Source: Larkinella bovis (GTDB lineage: Bacteria > Bacteroidota > Bacteroidia > Cytophagales > Spirosomataceae). Taken from it: a stretch of 64,000 nucleotides of DNA. Shown piece after piece: positions 23,409 to 33,311 of this stretch. Both the position numbers and the translations under genes were made by a program. Each line of letters opens with the position of its first letter. Within the stretch, counting starts at the first letter, position 1. The DNA lies in the NCBI RefSeq assembly GCF_042655385.1, contig NZ_JBHSMA010000001.1, positions 124,001 through 188,000 on the forward strand. The letters run 5' to 3'. The notes under the pieces were generated by a model. That model made no database searches. It was given only the letters and a program-made list of their open reading frames with translations, and had not been told where the DNA came from.

Positions 23409-25115
23409 TTAATGCGAATCGCGCTTGACAACCGGCCCGGAGCTGCCTTGCAGGAAGTCGAAGTCGGCCCCTTCGTGGGCCTGGAGTACGTGGTGAATAT
23501 ACATGCGCGTATAGCCCCGGTCATACCCGAGATCAATCGGTTTGAAATGGGTCAGCCGACGCGCCAGTTCTTCCTCTTCCACGTGGAGGTGCAGCAGGCG
23601 TTGTTCGACATCGAGCGTAATCAGGTCGCCGTTCTGTACCAGGGCCAGATTACCGCCGACTGCCGCTTCCGGCGAAACGTGTAAAACGACGGTCCCAAAA
23701 CCGGTACCGCTCATCCGGCCATCCGAAATCCGGACCATGTCGTGGACGCCCTGGGCCAGCACCTTGGCCGGGAGCTGCATATTGCCTACTTCCGGCATTC
23801 CCGGATAGCCTTTCGGTCCCACATTTTTCAGCACCAGCACACAGGAAGGATCGACGTCGAGATCGGGATCATCAACGCGTTTTTTGTAATCGTCGATGTT
23901 CTCGAACACCACGGCCCGGCCGGTATGCTTCATCAGTTCCGGACTGGCCGCCGACGGTTTCAGAACCGCCCCGTTTGGACACAGGTTTCCTTTCAGAATG
24001 GCCACGCCCGACTCGGGTTTGAAGGGTTCGTCGACGGATGCGATCACGTCGCGGTTGTAGCATTCGGCCCTGGCGCAGTTCTCGCCCAGCGTCCGGCCGT
24101 TGATGGTCATGGCGTCGTTGTGCAGGAATTGCTGCAGTTCCTTGATGATCGCCGGCAGACCACCCGCGTAAAACAAATCTTCCACAAAATGCTCTCCCGA
24201 AGGCTGTAGATTGGCCAGCAGCGGGATTTTTGCCGACAGTTTATCGAAATCATCAATCGAAAGTTCGACGCCCATCCGGCCGGCAATGGCCGTCAGGTGG
24301 ATGATGAAATTGGTCGAGCCACCCAGGGCCGCATTGACCATAATCGCATTTTCGAAGGCTTGTCGGGTCAGTATCTGCGAAGGGCGAATGTTCTGCCGGG
24401 CCATTTCGACGGCCCGCATCCCGGCCAGGTGGGCGAGCACTTTCCGGCGCGAATCGGCTGCCGGAATCGTGGCGTTGTCGGGCAAGGCCAGTCCGAGGGA
24501 TTCGACCATGGCCGCCATCGTGGAGGCCGTTCCCATCACGGCGCAGTGGCCCTGACTACGCGCCATACAGGCTTCGGCGGCCACAAATTCTTCCTGCGAC
24601 ATTTCGCCTTTTTTGTTGGCTTCGGCAAACCGCCACAGATCGGAAGTGCCGATATTGCGGCCTTTGTATTTCCCGGCGAGCATCGGACCGCCCGAGACCA
24701 CCAGTGTCGGCAGATCGACGCTGCACGCGCCCATCACCAGCGACGGCGTGGTTTTGTCGCAGCCGCACAGCAGCACCACGGCATCAATCGAATTGCCCCG
24801 GATCGATTCTTCCACGTCCATGCTGGCCAGGTTGCGGAACAGCATCGTTGTCGGTTTCATCTGGCATTCGCCCAGCGACATGACCGGAAATTCGAGCGGG
24901 AAACCGCCGGCTTCCCAGACACCCCGCTTCACGGCTTCGGCCAGATCGCGGAAGTGGGCATTACAGGGCGTTAATTCCGAAAAGGTATTGCATATGCCGA
25001 TAACCGGCCTGCTTTCGAACAAATGGTGAGGAAATCCCTGGTTTTTCATCCAGGCCCGGTAAATAAAACCGTCTTTACCGGTACGGCCAAACCATTCTTG
25101 CGATCGGAGGTGCAT
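23409..25115 (-). CDS. IlvD/Edd family sugar-acid dehydratase (L-arabonate dehydratase-like)
   Basis: A 568-residue Fe-S dehydratase from the ATG at 25115; ten more codons to 25145 look non-native. The N-terminus (LRSQEWFGRTGKDGFIYRAW) is typical of arabonate/xylonate dehydratases rather than IlvD. Cluster and active-site cysteines are in VIGICNTFSELTPCNAHF, LLCGCDKTTPS and SQGHCAVMGTAST; the substrate loop has GRMSGTGFGTVVLHVSPEA. It converts an aldonic acid to the 2-keto-3-deoxy sugar acid in the cytoplasm. No other step of the pathway is adjacent. Confidence 0.88.
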   Translation of the reverse strand: MHLRSQEWFGRTGKDGFIYRAWMKNQGFPHHLFESRPVIGICNTFSELTPCNAHFRDLAEAVKRGVWEAGGFPLEFPVMSLGECQMKPTTMLFRNLASMDVEESIRGNSIDAVVLLCGCDKTTPSLVMGACSVDLPTLVVSGGPMLAGKYKGRNIGTSDLWRFAEANKKGEMSQEEFVAAEACMARSQGHCAVMGTASTMAAMVESLGLALPDNATIPAADSRRKVLAHLAGMRAVEMARQNIRPSQILTRQAFENAIMVNAALGGSTNFIIHLTAIAGRMGVELSIDDFDKLSAKIPLLANLQPSGEHFVEDLFYAGGLPAIIKELQQFLHNDAMTINGRTLGENCARAECYNRDVIASVDEPFKPESGVAILKGNLCPNGAVLKPSAASPELMKHTGRAVVFENIDDYKKRVDDPDLDVDPSCVLVLKNVGPKGYPGMPEVGNMQLPAKVLAQGVHDMVRISDGRMSGTGFGTVVLHVSPEAAVGGNLALVQNGDLITLDVEQRLLHLHVEEEELARRLTHFKPIDLGYDRGYTRMYIHHVLQAHEGADFDFLQGSSGPVVKRDSH

Positions 25116-25289
25116 TTTAAAACAGGGTGTTAGTGAGTAAAGCAATGAAAGAAAAAAGAACGAACCGACCCGGCGGGCCGTTGGAGCGGTAAGTTAGAAA
25201 GTTTTCGGTAAATGAACGTGCTCACCCATTTCGTCACGACTATTTAATATATTCGCAAGGCGTACCCCATACCACTACCACTTGACGGC

Positions 25290-25691
25290 ATGAACGAACC
25301 TGTGACTTGTTTCCTGATTGATGACGATGAAGATGATCAGGAATTGTTTGCGTTGGCGCTGAAAAAAGTAGATCCCAACCTGACGTGTGTGGTTGCCGAC
25401 GATTGCGGGGAAGCCCTGCGAATGCTGAAACAGGAAGAAAACTTCTGTCCCCAGTACATTTTCCTGGATTTGAACATGCCCCGGATGCACGGGAAACAGT
25501 GTCTGGTCGAACTCAAAAAAATCGCCCGCATTGAAAACATTCCGATCATTATTTATTCAACTTCCTCAGAACCCCGTGATATTCAGGAAACCAAGGCGTT
25601 GGGCGCGTCGGCCTTTTTGACCAAACCGCCCCTTATTTCAATGCTCACCGCCCGATTATCACAATTATTGCTCGACAGACCGATGGCTTAA
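25290..25691 (+). CDS. Single-domain response regulator
   Basis: A 133-residue receiver domain with no output domain. The acidic pair is in FLIDDDEDDQELF, the phosphoacceptor Asp in YIFLDLNMPRMHGK, the Thr/Ser switch in IIYSTSSEP and the Lys in AFLTKPP. It is of the Rcp1/CheY-like type that commonly accompanies PAS or phytochrome kinases in Cytophagales. The histidine kinase gene starts 10 nt downstream, so the two form an operon and probably a phosphotransfer pair. Confidence 0.93.
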   Translation: MNEPVTCFLIDDDEDDQELFALALKKVDPNLTCVVADDCGEALRMLKQEENFCPQYIFLDLNMPRMHGKQCLVELKKIARIENIPIIIYSTSSEPRDIQETKALGASAFLTKPPLISMLTARLSQLLLDRPMA

Positions 25692-25701
25692 GCGGTTTTC
25701 C

Positions 25702-28122
25702 ATGGAAACGAAACCTCCTCCAATAACCCACCCGTTTCTGGCTGGTGGGGGCGAAATGGGCCAGCTGATTCGTTTGAGAAACTGGTCGGCGCACCCCCTG
25801 GGGCCGATTGAAGGCTGGCCCCAGAGCCTGCGAACGACGCTCAGCATAATCCTGCATTCCCGGTTTCCCATGTTTCTGTTTTGGGGAAAGGATCTGATCT
25901 GTTTTTACAACGACGCCTACCGCCCGAGTCTGGGAGCGGGCGGCAAACATCCTTCCGCGCTCGGGCAGCGGGGCGAGATCATCTGGCCCGAAGTCTGGCC
26001 GGCTATCAAACCACTGATCGATCAGGTGATGAACGGGGACGGGGCCACCTGGAACGAAGACCAACTGCTTCCGATTTACCGCAACGGTCAGATCAAGGAT
26101 GTCTACTGGACGTTTAGCTACAGCCCGGTGCATAGTGAGTCGGGTGAGGTGGGTGGTGTCTTTGTGACCTGCACGGAAACCACTGAGAAAATTCTGAACC
26201 TGAAAACGCTCGAAGAAAGCAAGGCCCAGCTTCAGTTTGCCATCGAAGCCGCCGAATTGGGGGCCTGGGATCTGAATCCGGCGACTAACCGGTTTACGGG
26301 CAATGACCGGCTGAAAGCCTGGTTTGGCCGGCGGCAGGAAGAGGAAATCGATTTGAGTCAGGCGCTGGCTTCCATGGCCGAAAAAGACCGAAACCGGGTG
26401 GCCGACGCCATCAAAACCGCGCTGCAGGCGAGTTCCGGCGGGCAATATGATGTAGAATATACTATTTTGAATACAGGTGATAAGCCGGAGCGACTGGTTC
26501 GGGCGAAGGGCAAAGCGATTTTTGATGAGTCAGGGGCGGCCATCCGGTTTAACGGCATTTTGCAGGATATCACCGACGAAGTTCGCGCCCGGGAGAAAGA
26601 GCAGAAACTGCTGACGCTGGTTGAAAACAGCGTCGATCTGATGTCCATTCTGGAACTGGATGGCAGAAACTCGTACATTAACAAAGCGGGAAAAGCGCTG
26701 CTGGGCATTGATGCGGATGAAGACGTTTCGAGGATTCCGATCACGGATTTACACACTCCGGAACAGTTTACTTTTGTTAGTTCCGAAATCATCCCGTCGG
26801 TAATGGCCACCGGCCGGTGGTCGGGGCAGTTTGCCGCCCGCAATAAGAAAACGGGCGAAATTCTGCCGCTCTACAACAATTGCCTTCGGATCGATGACCC
26901 CAGTACCGGTTTGCCGCTGGCAGTCGGCGCGGTGATGCGGGATTTGCGCCCGGAACTGGCGGCCCAGAAAGCCCTAGAGGAGAGCCGCGAACGCTTCCGT
27001 CTCCTGGCCGATTTCATGCCCCAGTTCGTGTGGGCGGCTGAACCGACCGGCAAACTGAATTATTTCAACCAGTCGGTTTTCCGGTATTCCGGTTTGTCGA
27101 GCGATGCGGTGCAGGACAATATCTGGCTTCAGATTACTCACCCGGACGAACGGCAGGCGAACCTTGATGCCTGGCTATTCTGCATCAAAACCGGCCAGGA
27201 TTTTGTCTTTCAGCACCGCTTCCGCCGGTACGACGGCGAATACCGCTGGCAATTGAGCCGGGCCGTTCCGATGAAGGATAGCCAGGGCGTCATCCAGTGG
27301 TGGATCGGCACGAGCACGGATATCGACGACCAGAAAAAGATGGCCGACGAACTGGAGCGGATGGTGCAGCAGCGGACGCAGGAACTGCACGAGAGCAACC
27401 AGGAACTGATCAAAATCAATCAGGAACTGGAACAGTTTGCCTACATCGCCAGCCACGACCTGCAGGAACCGTTGCGAAAAATCCAGTCATTTTCCGAACT
27501 GCTTCGGTTGAACCTCAGTGATGCGCAGTCGGCGGAGCTATACCTGGAAAAAATCAGTACTTCGGCCCAACGAATGGCGGAACTGATCAAGTCGGTTCTG
27601 AATTATTCCCGCTTGTCGCAGACCATTGAAAGCTTTGTGGAGACTGATCTGAATCAGGTTCTGGCCGACGTGGAGTCCGATTTTGAATTGCTCATTGCGC
27701 AGAAGAGGGCGGTTATTCAACGAATGGTTTTGCCGATCATTGAAGGCATTCCGACCCATCTGAACCAGCTGTTTGCCAACCTGATCGGCAACTCGCTCAA
27801 GTTTTCGGCCGAAGCACCGCTCATTACGATTACGGCCGAAACGGTTTCGGGAGACAGCATCCCCCCGGGTTCCGGGTTACCTTCCGGCCGACCGTACGTT
27901 CACCTTAAAATTGCGGACAACGGAATTGGTTTTGAACAGGCGTATGCCGAGCGGGTATTCACGATCTTTCAACGCCTGAATCACCGCAAAGCCTACGCCG
28001 GAACCGGGATTGGTCTGGCGCTGTGCCGGAAAATTGTCGAAAACCACGGCGGCCTGATTCGGGCCGAAAGCGAACCGAATAAAGGCGCGACCTTTCACGT
28101 TTTCCTGCCCAGACATCGGTAA
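25702..28122 (+). CDS. Multi-PAS sensor histidine kinase
   Basis: An 806-residue cytosolic kinase without membrane segments. Three or four PAS/PAC-like modules occupy residues 1 to about 545 (FPMFLFWGKDLICFYND; LGAWDLNPATNRFTGNDRL; VDLMSILELDGRNSYINKAG; MPQFVWAAEPTGKLNYFNQS). A coiled coil follows, then the H-box FAYIASHDLQEPLRKIQSFS and an HATPase domain (NLIGNSLKFS, IADNGIGF, GTGIGLALCRKIVENHGG). Signal unknown; its partner is presumably the receiver protein encoded 10 nt upstream. A heptad-repeat terminator follows the stop. Confidence 0.94.
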   Translation: METKPPPITHPFLAGGGEMGQLIRLRNWSAHPLGPIEGWPQSLRTTLSIILHSRFPMFLFWGKDLICFYNDAYRPSLGAGGKHPSALGQRGEIIWPEVWPAIKPLIDQVMNGDGATWNEDQLLPIYRNGQIKDVYWTFSYSPVHSESGEVGGVFVTCTETTEKILNLKTLEESKAQLQFAIEAAELGAWDLNPATNRFTGNDRLKAWFGRRQEEEIDLSQALASMAEKDRNRVADAIKTALQASSGGQYDVEYTILNTGDKPERLVRAKGKAIFDESGAAIRFNGILQDITDEVRAREKEQKLLTLVENSVDLMSILELDGRNSYINKAGKALLGIDADEDVSRIPITDLHTPEQFTFVSSEIIPSVMATGRWSGQFAARNKKTGEILPLYNNCLRIDDPSTGLPLAVGAVMRDLRPELAAQKALEESRERFRLLADFMPQFVWAAEPTGKLNYFNQSVFRYSGLSSDAVQDNIWLQITHPDERQANLDAWLFCIKTGQDFVFQHRFRRYDGEYRWQLSRAVPMKDSQGVIQWWIGTSTDIDDQKKMADELERMVQQRTQELHESNQELIKINQELEQFAYIASHDLQEPLRKIQSFSELLRLNLSDAQSAELYLEKISTSAQRMAELIKSVLNYSRLSQTIESFVETDLNQVLADVESDFELLIAQKRAVIQRMVLPIIEGIPTHLNQLFANLIGNSLKFSAEAPLITITAETVSGDSIPPGSGLPSGRPYVHLKIADNGIGFEQAYAERVFTIFQRLNHRKAYAGTGIGLALCRKIVENHGGLIRAESEPNKGATFHVFLPRHR

Positions 28123-28250
28123 GCGGGACGGTATTCGGTATACGGTTTTCAGTATCCAGTTTACGGTATTTTATTTCGTAACGGTTTTTGGTTTACAGGT
28201 TGCCGTAAACAAGTTGATCTTCCTGTACCAAAAACCGTATACCGTCCCCC
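28123..28250. repeat. Heptad-repeat inverted element filling a convergent gap
   Basis: Starting 7 nt after the kinase stop, six heptads in register (28130-28171) follow consensus RGTWTWC, with G and T fixed at positions 2 and 3. The opposite arm, read on the minus strand from 28250 to 28223, has four register-true heptads including GGTATAC and GGTTTTT. The left arm has one additional heptad (GGTATTC) between GGGAC and GGTATAC. An inner pair, GTTTACGG with CCGTAAAC, and further GGTTTAC-type heptads lie between. A likely bidirectional terminator. Confidence 0.82.
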
Positions 28251-28251
28251 T

Positions 28252-29397
28252 CTACGGAATAAACTCCTTGATTTTTCGGTTCAGGGCTTCTCCGCGGAGG
28301 TTGCGGGCGATGATTTTTCCCGTGGGATCGAGCAGCAAGTTGGCCGGAACGCTGCTGATGTTGTATTGCTGCGCCACTTCATTTTTCCAGCCTTTCAGAT
28401 CGCTGACGTGCGCCCAGGTGAGGTTGTCTTTCCGGATCGCATTCAGCCAGTTTTCTTTGTTATTGTCGAGCGAGACAGAAAAAATAGTGAAATTCCTGTC
28501 TTTGAACGTGCGGTACGTCTGCACCAGATTCGGGTTTTCGGCCCGGCAGGGTCCGCACCAGCTGGCCCAGAAATCGATCAGGACGTATTTCCCCCGAAAC
28601 GCCGACAGCTTGACCACATTGCCCAACGTATCGGTCTGGGCAAACTCCGGAGCAATTTTGCCGATCGTCAGGCGGCTGAGCTGATCGATCTGCTGGCGGA
28701 AAAACTTCGCCTGCTGTGATTTCCCAATCTCCATCGTCTCGAGTTTGGTCAGCATACTGTCTGCCCCAGCCACATCGTTCAGGTTCATCAGCATGCCCAG
28801 CACATTGACGCTGGCGGCATGGTTCGGGTGTTCTGCAATAAACTGTTTGAAGCGATTCTGGTCCAGTCTGACGGCCTCCTCCTGATCCCGGATGGCGGCC
28901 TGCATGGTTTCCTGATCGTTAACGGCCCGGGCGTTACTGAACTTGATTTCCGCTCGTTTGTAGCGATTGGTGCTGGCGGTATCCAAAATCATTTTTTCGA
29001 GTACTTTCCGCAGATTTTCCTCTTTCGAACCCGTCACCTGAACGGCCCAGAGCGAGTCGGCATTGCCCCGGATGGTAATGGGGGCGTTTTCGAGGTAGAA
29101 ATGCTGCTGACCCTGTTTTCCGGCGACCTTGAGGTTGTAAAACGCCACTTCATCCAGTTTCCCCTTAAACGAAAACTGCCCTTTGGCGTTGGCAACGGTG
29201 GTATCCGAATGCTGCCGGGTTTTGTAAAAGGAGTTCTCGGTAAGGATAATTTTGCGGTTGGCCGCATTTTTTAACGACCCCGTAATGGTATACCCATCCG
29301 AAATATCCGGGCCGGATTGTTTTTTAACGGGTTTGGATTGGGAAGTAGCCTCGAAATACAAAAATAACGGAATGATACACAGGATGAAAAGTCTCAT
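28252..29397 (-). CDS. TlpA-like thiol-disulfide oxidoreductase with DUF4369 N-terminal domain
   Basis: A 381-residue exported protein from the ATG at 29397 (signal peptide MRLFILCIIPLFLYFEATSQ). Residues about 30-135 resemble DUF4369 (GYTITGSLKNAANRKIILTE, FYLENAPITIRGNADS). A helical middle follows, then a redoxin/TlpA thioredoxin domain with WASWCGPCRAENPNL; the CGPC pair is the redox centre, and the cis-Pro is in ISSVPANLLLD. It acts in periplasmic disulfide reduction. A perfect TAAATTTG promoter box lies about 60 nt upstream. Confidence 0.92.
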   Translation of the reverse strand: MRLFILCIIPLFLYFEATSQSKPVKKQSGPDISDGYTITGSLKNAANRKIILTENSFYKTRQHSDTTVANAKGQFSFKGKLDEVAFYNLKVAGKQGQQHFYLENAPITIRGNADSLWAVQVTGSKEENLRKVLEKMILDTASTNRYKRAEIKFSNARAVNDQETMQAAIRDQEEAVRLDQNRFKQFIAEHPNHAASVNVLGMLMNLNDVAGADSMLTKLETMEIGKSQQAKFFRQQIDQLSRLTIGKIAPEFAQTDTLGNVVKLSAFRGKYVLIDFWASWCGPCRAENPNLVQTYRTFKDRNFTIFSVSLDNNKENWLNAIRKDNLTWAHVSDLKGWKNEVAQQYNISSVPANLLLDPTGKIIARNLRGEALNRKIKEFIP

Positions 29398-29457
29398 AAG
29401 CAAGGTATGATAAGCGATTGCCCGGGACGCAACGGGGGTTATCGGTTGGAATCTTAG

Positions 29458-29465
29458 CAAATTTA
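29458..29465 (-). promoter_or_regulatory. -7 promoter box (TAAATTTG) for the TlpA-like gene
   Basis: Exact TAnnTTTG match on the minus strand, 61 nt upstream of the ATG at 29397. No matching -33 box at the 19-nt spacing. Confidence 0.45.
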
Positions 29466-29576
29466 TTGCCTAATTTGCTTTTTATCAGGAAAATGTGGTA
29501 AGTGTTGCTGTTTTTCTTCCAAACAAAAGGGTGGTGGCCGATAGTTCATATCAAAACCATAACGTAATTCAAAAAT

Positions 29577-31052
29577 ATGGATAAAAAATCCTTTCTACTG
29601 CGAGCGCTTCTTCTGGGTACTCTGGTTGGATTGTCGGGCTGTGCCCGGAACCCCGTAACGGGAAAACGAGAGTTGTCGCTGATGTCGACCGAGCAGGAAA
29701 TTGCGCTGGGGAAAGAATCCCATCCGTCGGTGGTGACAACAATGGGCCTGTATGAAGACAAAAAACTGAATGACTTCATCAACGAAAAAGGCCAGGCGAT
29801 GGCCAAAATCTCGCACCGGCCGGACCTGCCTTACCAGTTCTACATCGTTGATTCACCGGTTGTTAACGCCTTTGCCGTACCGGGCGGGTATGTCTACTTT
29901 ACCCGTGGCATCCTGGCCCATTTTAACAATGAAGCGGAGTTTGCGGGGGTACTGGGGCACGAAATCGGACACATCACGGCCCGGCATTCGGTTCGTCAGC
30001 AAACCAGCCAGATGCTGGGTACAATCGGCGTCATTGCGGGGGCGGTGCTGGTGCCGCAACTGGGGCAAAGCATCGAAGCCCTGCAACAGGGCCTAGGCTT
30101 GTTTATGTTGAAATACAGCCGGGATCACGAGTCGGAATCGGATAAAATCGGGGTGGAGTATTCGAGCAAAATCGGCTACGACGCCCGCCAGATGGCCCAC
30201 TTTTTCTCGACCATCAAACGTATTTCGGACAATTCGGGGCAACAGGTGCCCACGTTTATGTCCACGCACCCGGATCCGGCCAATCGAAATGTGAAGGTGA
30301 ACGAAATGGCTACGGCCTACCAGCAGCAGAACCAGGGGAACTACCGGGTTGAGCGGGATCGGTACCTGCGCATGATCGACGGAATTATCTACGGCGAAGA
30401 CCCGCGTCAGGGTTTTGTGGAGAATAATATGTTTTACCACCCGGAGCTAAAGTTTCAGTTTCCGGTTCCGAAAGATTGGCAGCATCAGAACTCCCCTTCG
30501 CAGTTTCAGATGGCGGCCAAGGATGGTAAATCGGCGATGATTCTGATGCTGGCCAAAGGCAATACGCTCGAGGAGGCTTCCCAGACGCTGGTGCAGCAAC
30601 TGAACCTGAACGTACTGGAAAGCGGTCGCACCACGCTCAATGGCATTCCGGCATTGGTGATGATTTCACAACAGAAACCGCAGCAACAACAGGGACAGCC
30701 CCAGCCGCAGCAGGATCCGAAATCAGTTCTTCAACTGGGGACCTGGTTGATTCAATACAACAATACCATTTACGCCCTGCACGGGCTGGCAACGGCGGGT
30801 GATTTTGCGACGGCTTTCCGCACGTTCGAACCGGTAGCCAAAAATTTTCGGGCGCTCACCGATCAGGAGAAAATTAATCGCAAACCAGAGCGGGTGCAGA
30901 TCCGGACGGTATCGCGCGATGGAACCTTCAGGGAGGTGATGGGCAATCTGGGAATGCCCGCAAACCGGCTCGAAGAACTCGGGGTGCTGAACAGCCTGAA
31001 AGCCGACGATAAGGTAGCACGCGGCTCGCTGATCAAAATCATCGGTCGTTAA
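29577..31052 (+). CDS. M48 family metalloprotease lipoprotein
   Basis: A 491-residue lipoprotein. Signal peptide with lipobox ending LSGC (about residue 22), followed by ARNPVTGKRELSLMS, common in BepA/LoiP-like M48 proteins. The zinc motif is HEIGH in GVLGHEIGHITARHS, with the third ligand in YSRDHESESDKIG. The C-terminal third is a separate domain with a glutamine-rich loop (QQKPQQQQGQPQPQQ) and ends in an LysM-like or SH3-like segment. Predicted outer-membrane-associated protease acting in envelope quality control. Confidence 0.92.
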   Translation: MDKKSFLLRALLLGTLVGLSGCARNPVTGKRELSLMSTEQEIALGKESHPSVVTTMGLYEDKKLNDFINEKGQAMAKISHRPDLPYQFYIVDSPVVNAFAVPGGYVYFTRGILAHFNNEAEFAGVLGHEIGHITARHSVRQQTSQMLGTIGVIAGAVLVPQLGQSIEALQQGLGLFMLKYSRDHESESDKIGVEYSSKIGYDARQMAHFFSTIKRISDNSGQQVPTFMSTHPDPANRNVKVNEMATAYQQQNQGNYRVERDRYLRMIDGIIYGEDPRQGFVENNMFYHPELKFQFPVPKDWQHQNSPSQFQMAAKDGKSAMILMLAKGNTLEEASQTLVQQLNLNVLESGRTTLNGIPALVMISQQKPQQQQGQPQPQQDPKSVLQLGTWLIQYNNTIYALHGLATAGDFATAFRTFEPVAKNFRALTDQEKINRKPERVQIRTVSRDGTFREVMGNLGMPANRLEELGVLNSLKADDKVARGSLIKIIGR

Positions 31053-31121
31053 TCGATCGAAGAGTCGTTTGCCGAATGGGTTAAAAAAGGAATGACCCGG
31101 TTTTCAAATCTACTAAATCCG

Positions 31122-33311
31122 ATGAAATTGACCTTGTGGGGGCTGTTTTGGCTCCTGAGTTTCCCCTGCTTTGCCCAGATTTCCAGCCTCCCGGTTTACC
31201 GTCCCGATGCCTTTAGGGGTGACTGGCTGGTGGCTCCGGTAGCGAGGAAAGCGGGGGTTTACCAGACCAGTCAGGGCCGGGAACTGGTGCTGTCGAACGG
31301 CCTGATTCTTCGGCGGTTTCGGATTTCGCCCAATCTGGCGACGGTTGACTTCCGGAATCTAACGACCAATGAACAGTTGATTCGGTCGGTAAAACCGGAA
31401 GCCGTGGTGGTGTTGAACGGAAAAAAATACCGGGTCGGCGGGCTGGAAGGGCAGAAAGAACACGCCTATCTGAAGGAGGAATGGCTTGCCGGATTTACGG
31501 CCAATCCTTCGGATTTTCAGTATAAAAGCTTTCGGGTTTCTGCCCTCAAACCGACGCTGAACGGGCAGGCCAGAACCTGGACGATGAACCGGAATCAACC
31601 TACCGGTCAGGAATTGCAATTGGTATTTACCGCCCACCAGCCGGAAGTACAGGGGATTGACATCGTGGTGCATTATGCCTTATACGACCGGATTCCGACC
31701 CTTTGCAAATGGGTGACGGTGGAGAACCGGAGCGGAAAACCGCTGCATATCGATCAGGTGGTCAACGAGGTGCTGGCCACGCCCGAAGAAGAATCGGCGG
31801 TGGTCGGGAAGCCGGAGCAGATGAAGAAACCGCAGCGGATTTACATCGAAAACAACTTCGCCTTCAACAACGCCATGCGGTATGACCTGTCCGATCAGGC
31901 TACGCACTGGAAAATCGATTCGCTTTACACCTCCCAGGTCAACTACAATTTTGAAACGCCGTGCCTCCTTGAAGTATACCCAACGCTGGGTGTCGGCATT
32001 GACCTGGAAAACGGTCAAACGTATACCTCTATCCGAACGTATGAATTGCTGCTGGATTCCTACGACCGGGAGCGCAACGGGCTGGCGCGCCGACAATTTT
32101 ACCGAACCGTGGCGCCGTGGACGACGCAGAATCCGATCTTCATGCACCTCATCAGCACGGACCCGGCGGTGGTTCGGAACGTTATCGACCAGTGCGCCGA
32201 AACCGGGTATGAGATGGTCATTCTCAGCTTTGGCAGTGGGCTGAATATGGAAGACGTCAGTCCGGCCAATATTCAGAAATTCAGGGAGCTGGCCGATTAC
32301 GCCCATTCCAGAAACATTCTGCTGGGCGGTTATTCACTGTTTAGCAGCCGCCGGATCGACGACGAAACCGACGTGATCGATCCCAAAACCGGCCTGCCCA
32401 ATAAAGCGGCTTTTTTCGGCCACGCGCCCTGTCTGGCCAGTGCCTGGGGCATTGCCTACCTCGATAAGCTGAGGAAATTTATCACCGAAACCGGTTTTGA
32501 TCTGCTCGAGCACGACGGCCCGTACCCCGGCGACGTGTGCGCGTCGGTGAAACATCTCGGCCACAAAGGGCTGGAAGATTCGCAGTGGGTGCAGATGGAA
32601 ATGCAGAAGGGGCTGTACCGGTTTTTGAACGAAAAAGGCGTTTACATCAACGCGCCTGACTGGTATTTCATGGACGGTACGCACAAAATTGCCGTGGGCT
32701 ACCGCGAAGTAAATTTTTCGCTCTCCCGCGAGCAGCAGAAGCTTCTGAACCGGCAGAACATCTACGACGGAACCTGGGAGAAAACGCCTTCGATGGGCTG
32801 GGGGTTTGTGCCGTTGACCAGGTATCAGGGGGGAGGACCCGAAGCGGTTTTGGAGCCGCTCAGCGAACACTTGGGCGATTACGAACAACTGATGATGCAG
32901 TACTACGGCGCGGGCGTGCAGGCCTGTTACCGCGGACCCCGGCTGTACGATACGGAAGAAACGAAACAAACCGTCAAACGCGTCATTGATTGGTATAAAA
33001 AATACCGTCCCATTCTCAACTCTGACCTCATTCACCTTCGTCGGCCCGATGGCCGGGATTGGGATGGCATCATGCACGTCAACCCGACCCTGAACGAGAA
33101 AGGGTTGGTGATGCTGTATAATCCGCTGAAAACCAAAATCAGCCGGACGATCAAACTGCCGCTCTACTACACCGGGCTGACGGATTCGGCTGCCGTTCGG
33201 GTGGGGGAGGGCACCGCAAAAACCTACCGGCTGAACCGGAATTACGACGTGGAGCTGACCGTTGACCTAGCCCCGGAAAGTTACCAGTGGCTCGTGGTGG
33301 AAGGCCGGTGA
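31122..33311 (+). CDS. Clan GH-D-like (alpha-galactosidase-type) glycoside hydrolase, exported
   Basis: A 729-residue secreted protein from the ATG at 31122, which begins a clean signal peptide (MKLTLWGLFWLLSFPCFAQ). The N-terminal half is beta-rich (GRELVLSNGLILRRFRISPN, LCKWVTVENRSGKPL). The TIM barrel begins near residue 350, with EMVILSFGSGLNMEDVSP, ILLGGYSLFSSRRIDD and a candidate nucleophile in FDLLEHDGPYPGDVCAS. A beta domain closes the protein. The layout resembles GH36/GH27-related enzymes, but I cannot name a family with certainty; substrate unknown. Confidence 0.78.
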   Translation: MKLTLWGLFWLLSFPCFAQISSLPVYRPDAFRGDWLVAPVARKAGVYQTSQGRELVLSNGLILRRFRISPNLATVDFRNLTTNEQLIRSVKPEAVVVLNGKKYRVGGLEGQKEHAYLKEEWLAGFTANPSDFQYKSFRVSALKPTLNGQARTWTMNRNQPTGQELQLVFTAHQPEVQGIDIVVHYALYDRIPTLCKWVTVENRSGKPLHIDQVVNEVLATPEEESAVVGKPEQMKKPQRIYIENNFAFNNAMRYDLSDQATHWKIDSLYTSQVNYNFETPCLLEVYPTLGVGIDLENGQTYTSIRTYELLLDSYDRERNGLARRQFYRTVAPWTTQNPIFMHLISTDPAVVRNVIDQCAETGYEMVILSFGSGLNMEDVSPANIQKFRELADYAHSRNILLGGYSLFSSRRIDDETDVIDPKTGLPNKAAFFGHAPCLASAWGIAYLDKLRKFITETGFDLLEHDGPYPGDVCASVKHLGHKGLEDSQWVQMEMQKGLYRFLNEKGVYINAPDWYFMDGTHKIAVGYREVNFSLSREQQKLLNRQNIYDGTWEKTPSMGWGFVPLTRYQGGGPEAVLEPLSEHLGDYEQLMMQYYGAGVQACYRGPRLYDTEETKQTVKRVIDWYKKYRPILNSDLIHLRRPDGRDWDGIMHVNPTLNEKGLVMLYNPLKTKISRTIKLPLYYTGLTDSAAVRVGEGTAKTYRLNRNYDVELTVDLAPESYQWLVVEGR

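Noticed and set aside
22380..25115. Sugar-acid catabolic operon
   Set aside because: The TIM-barrel protein and the dehydratase are convergent, and no other pathway enzyme or transporter is nearby, so an operon cannot be claimed.
28123..28250. Possible CRISPR array or minisatellite
   Set aside because: Units are 7 nt, degenerate and without spacers, and no cas genes are present; it is better described as a heptad hairpin element.
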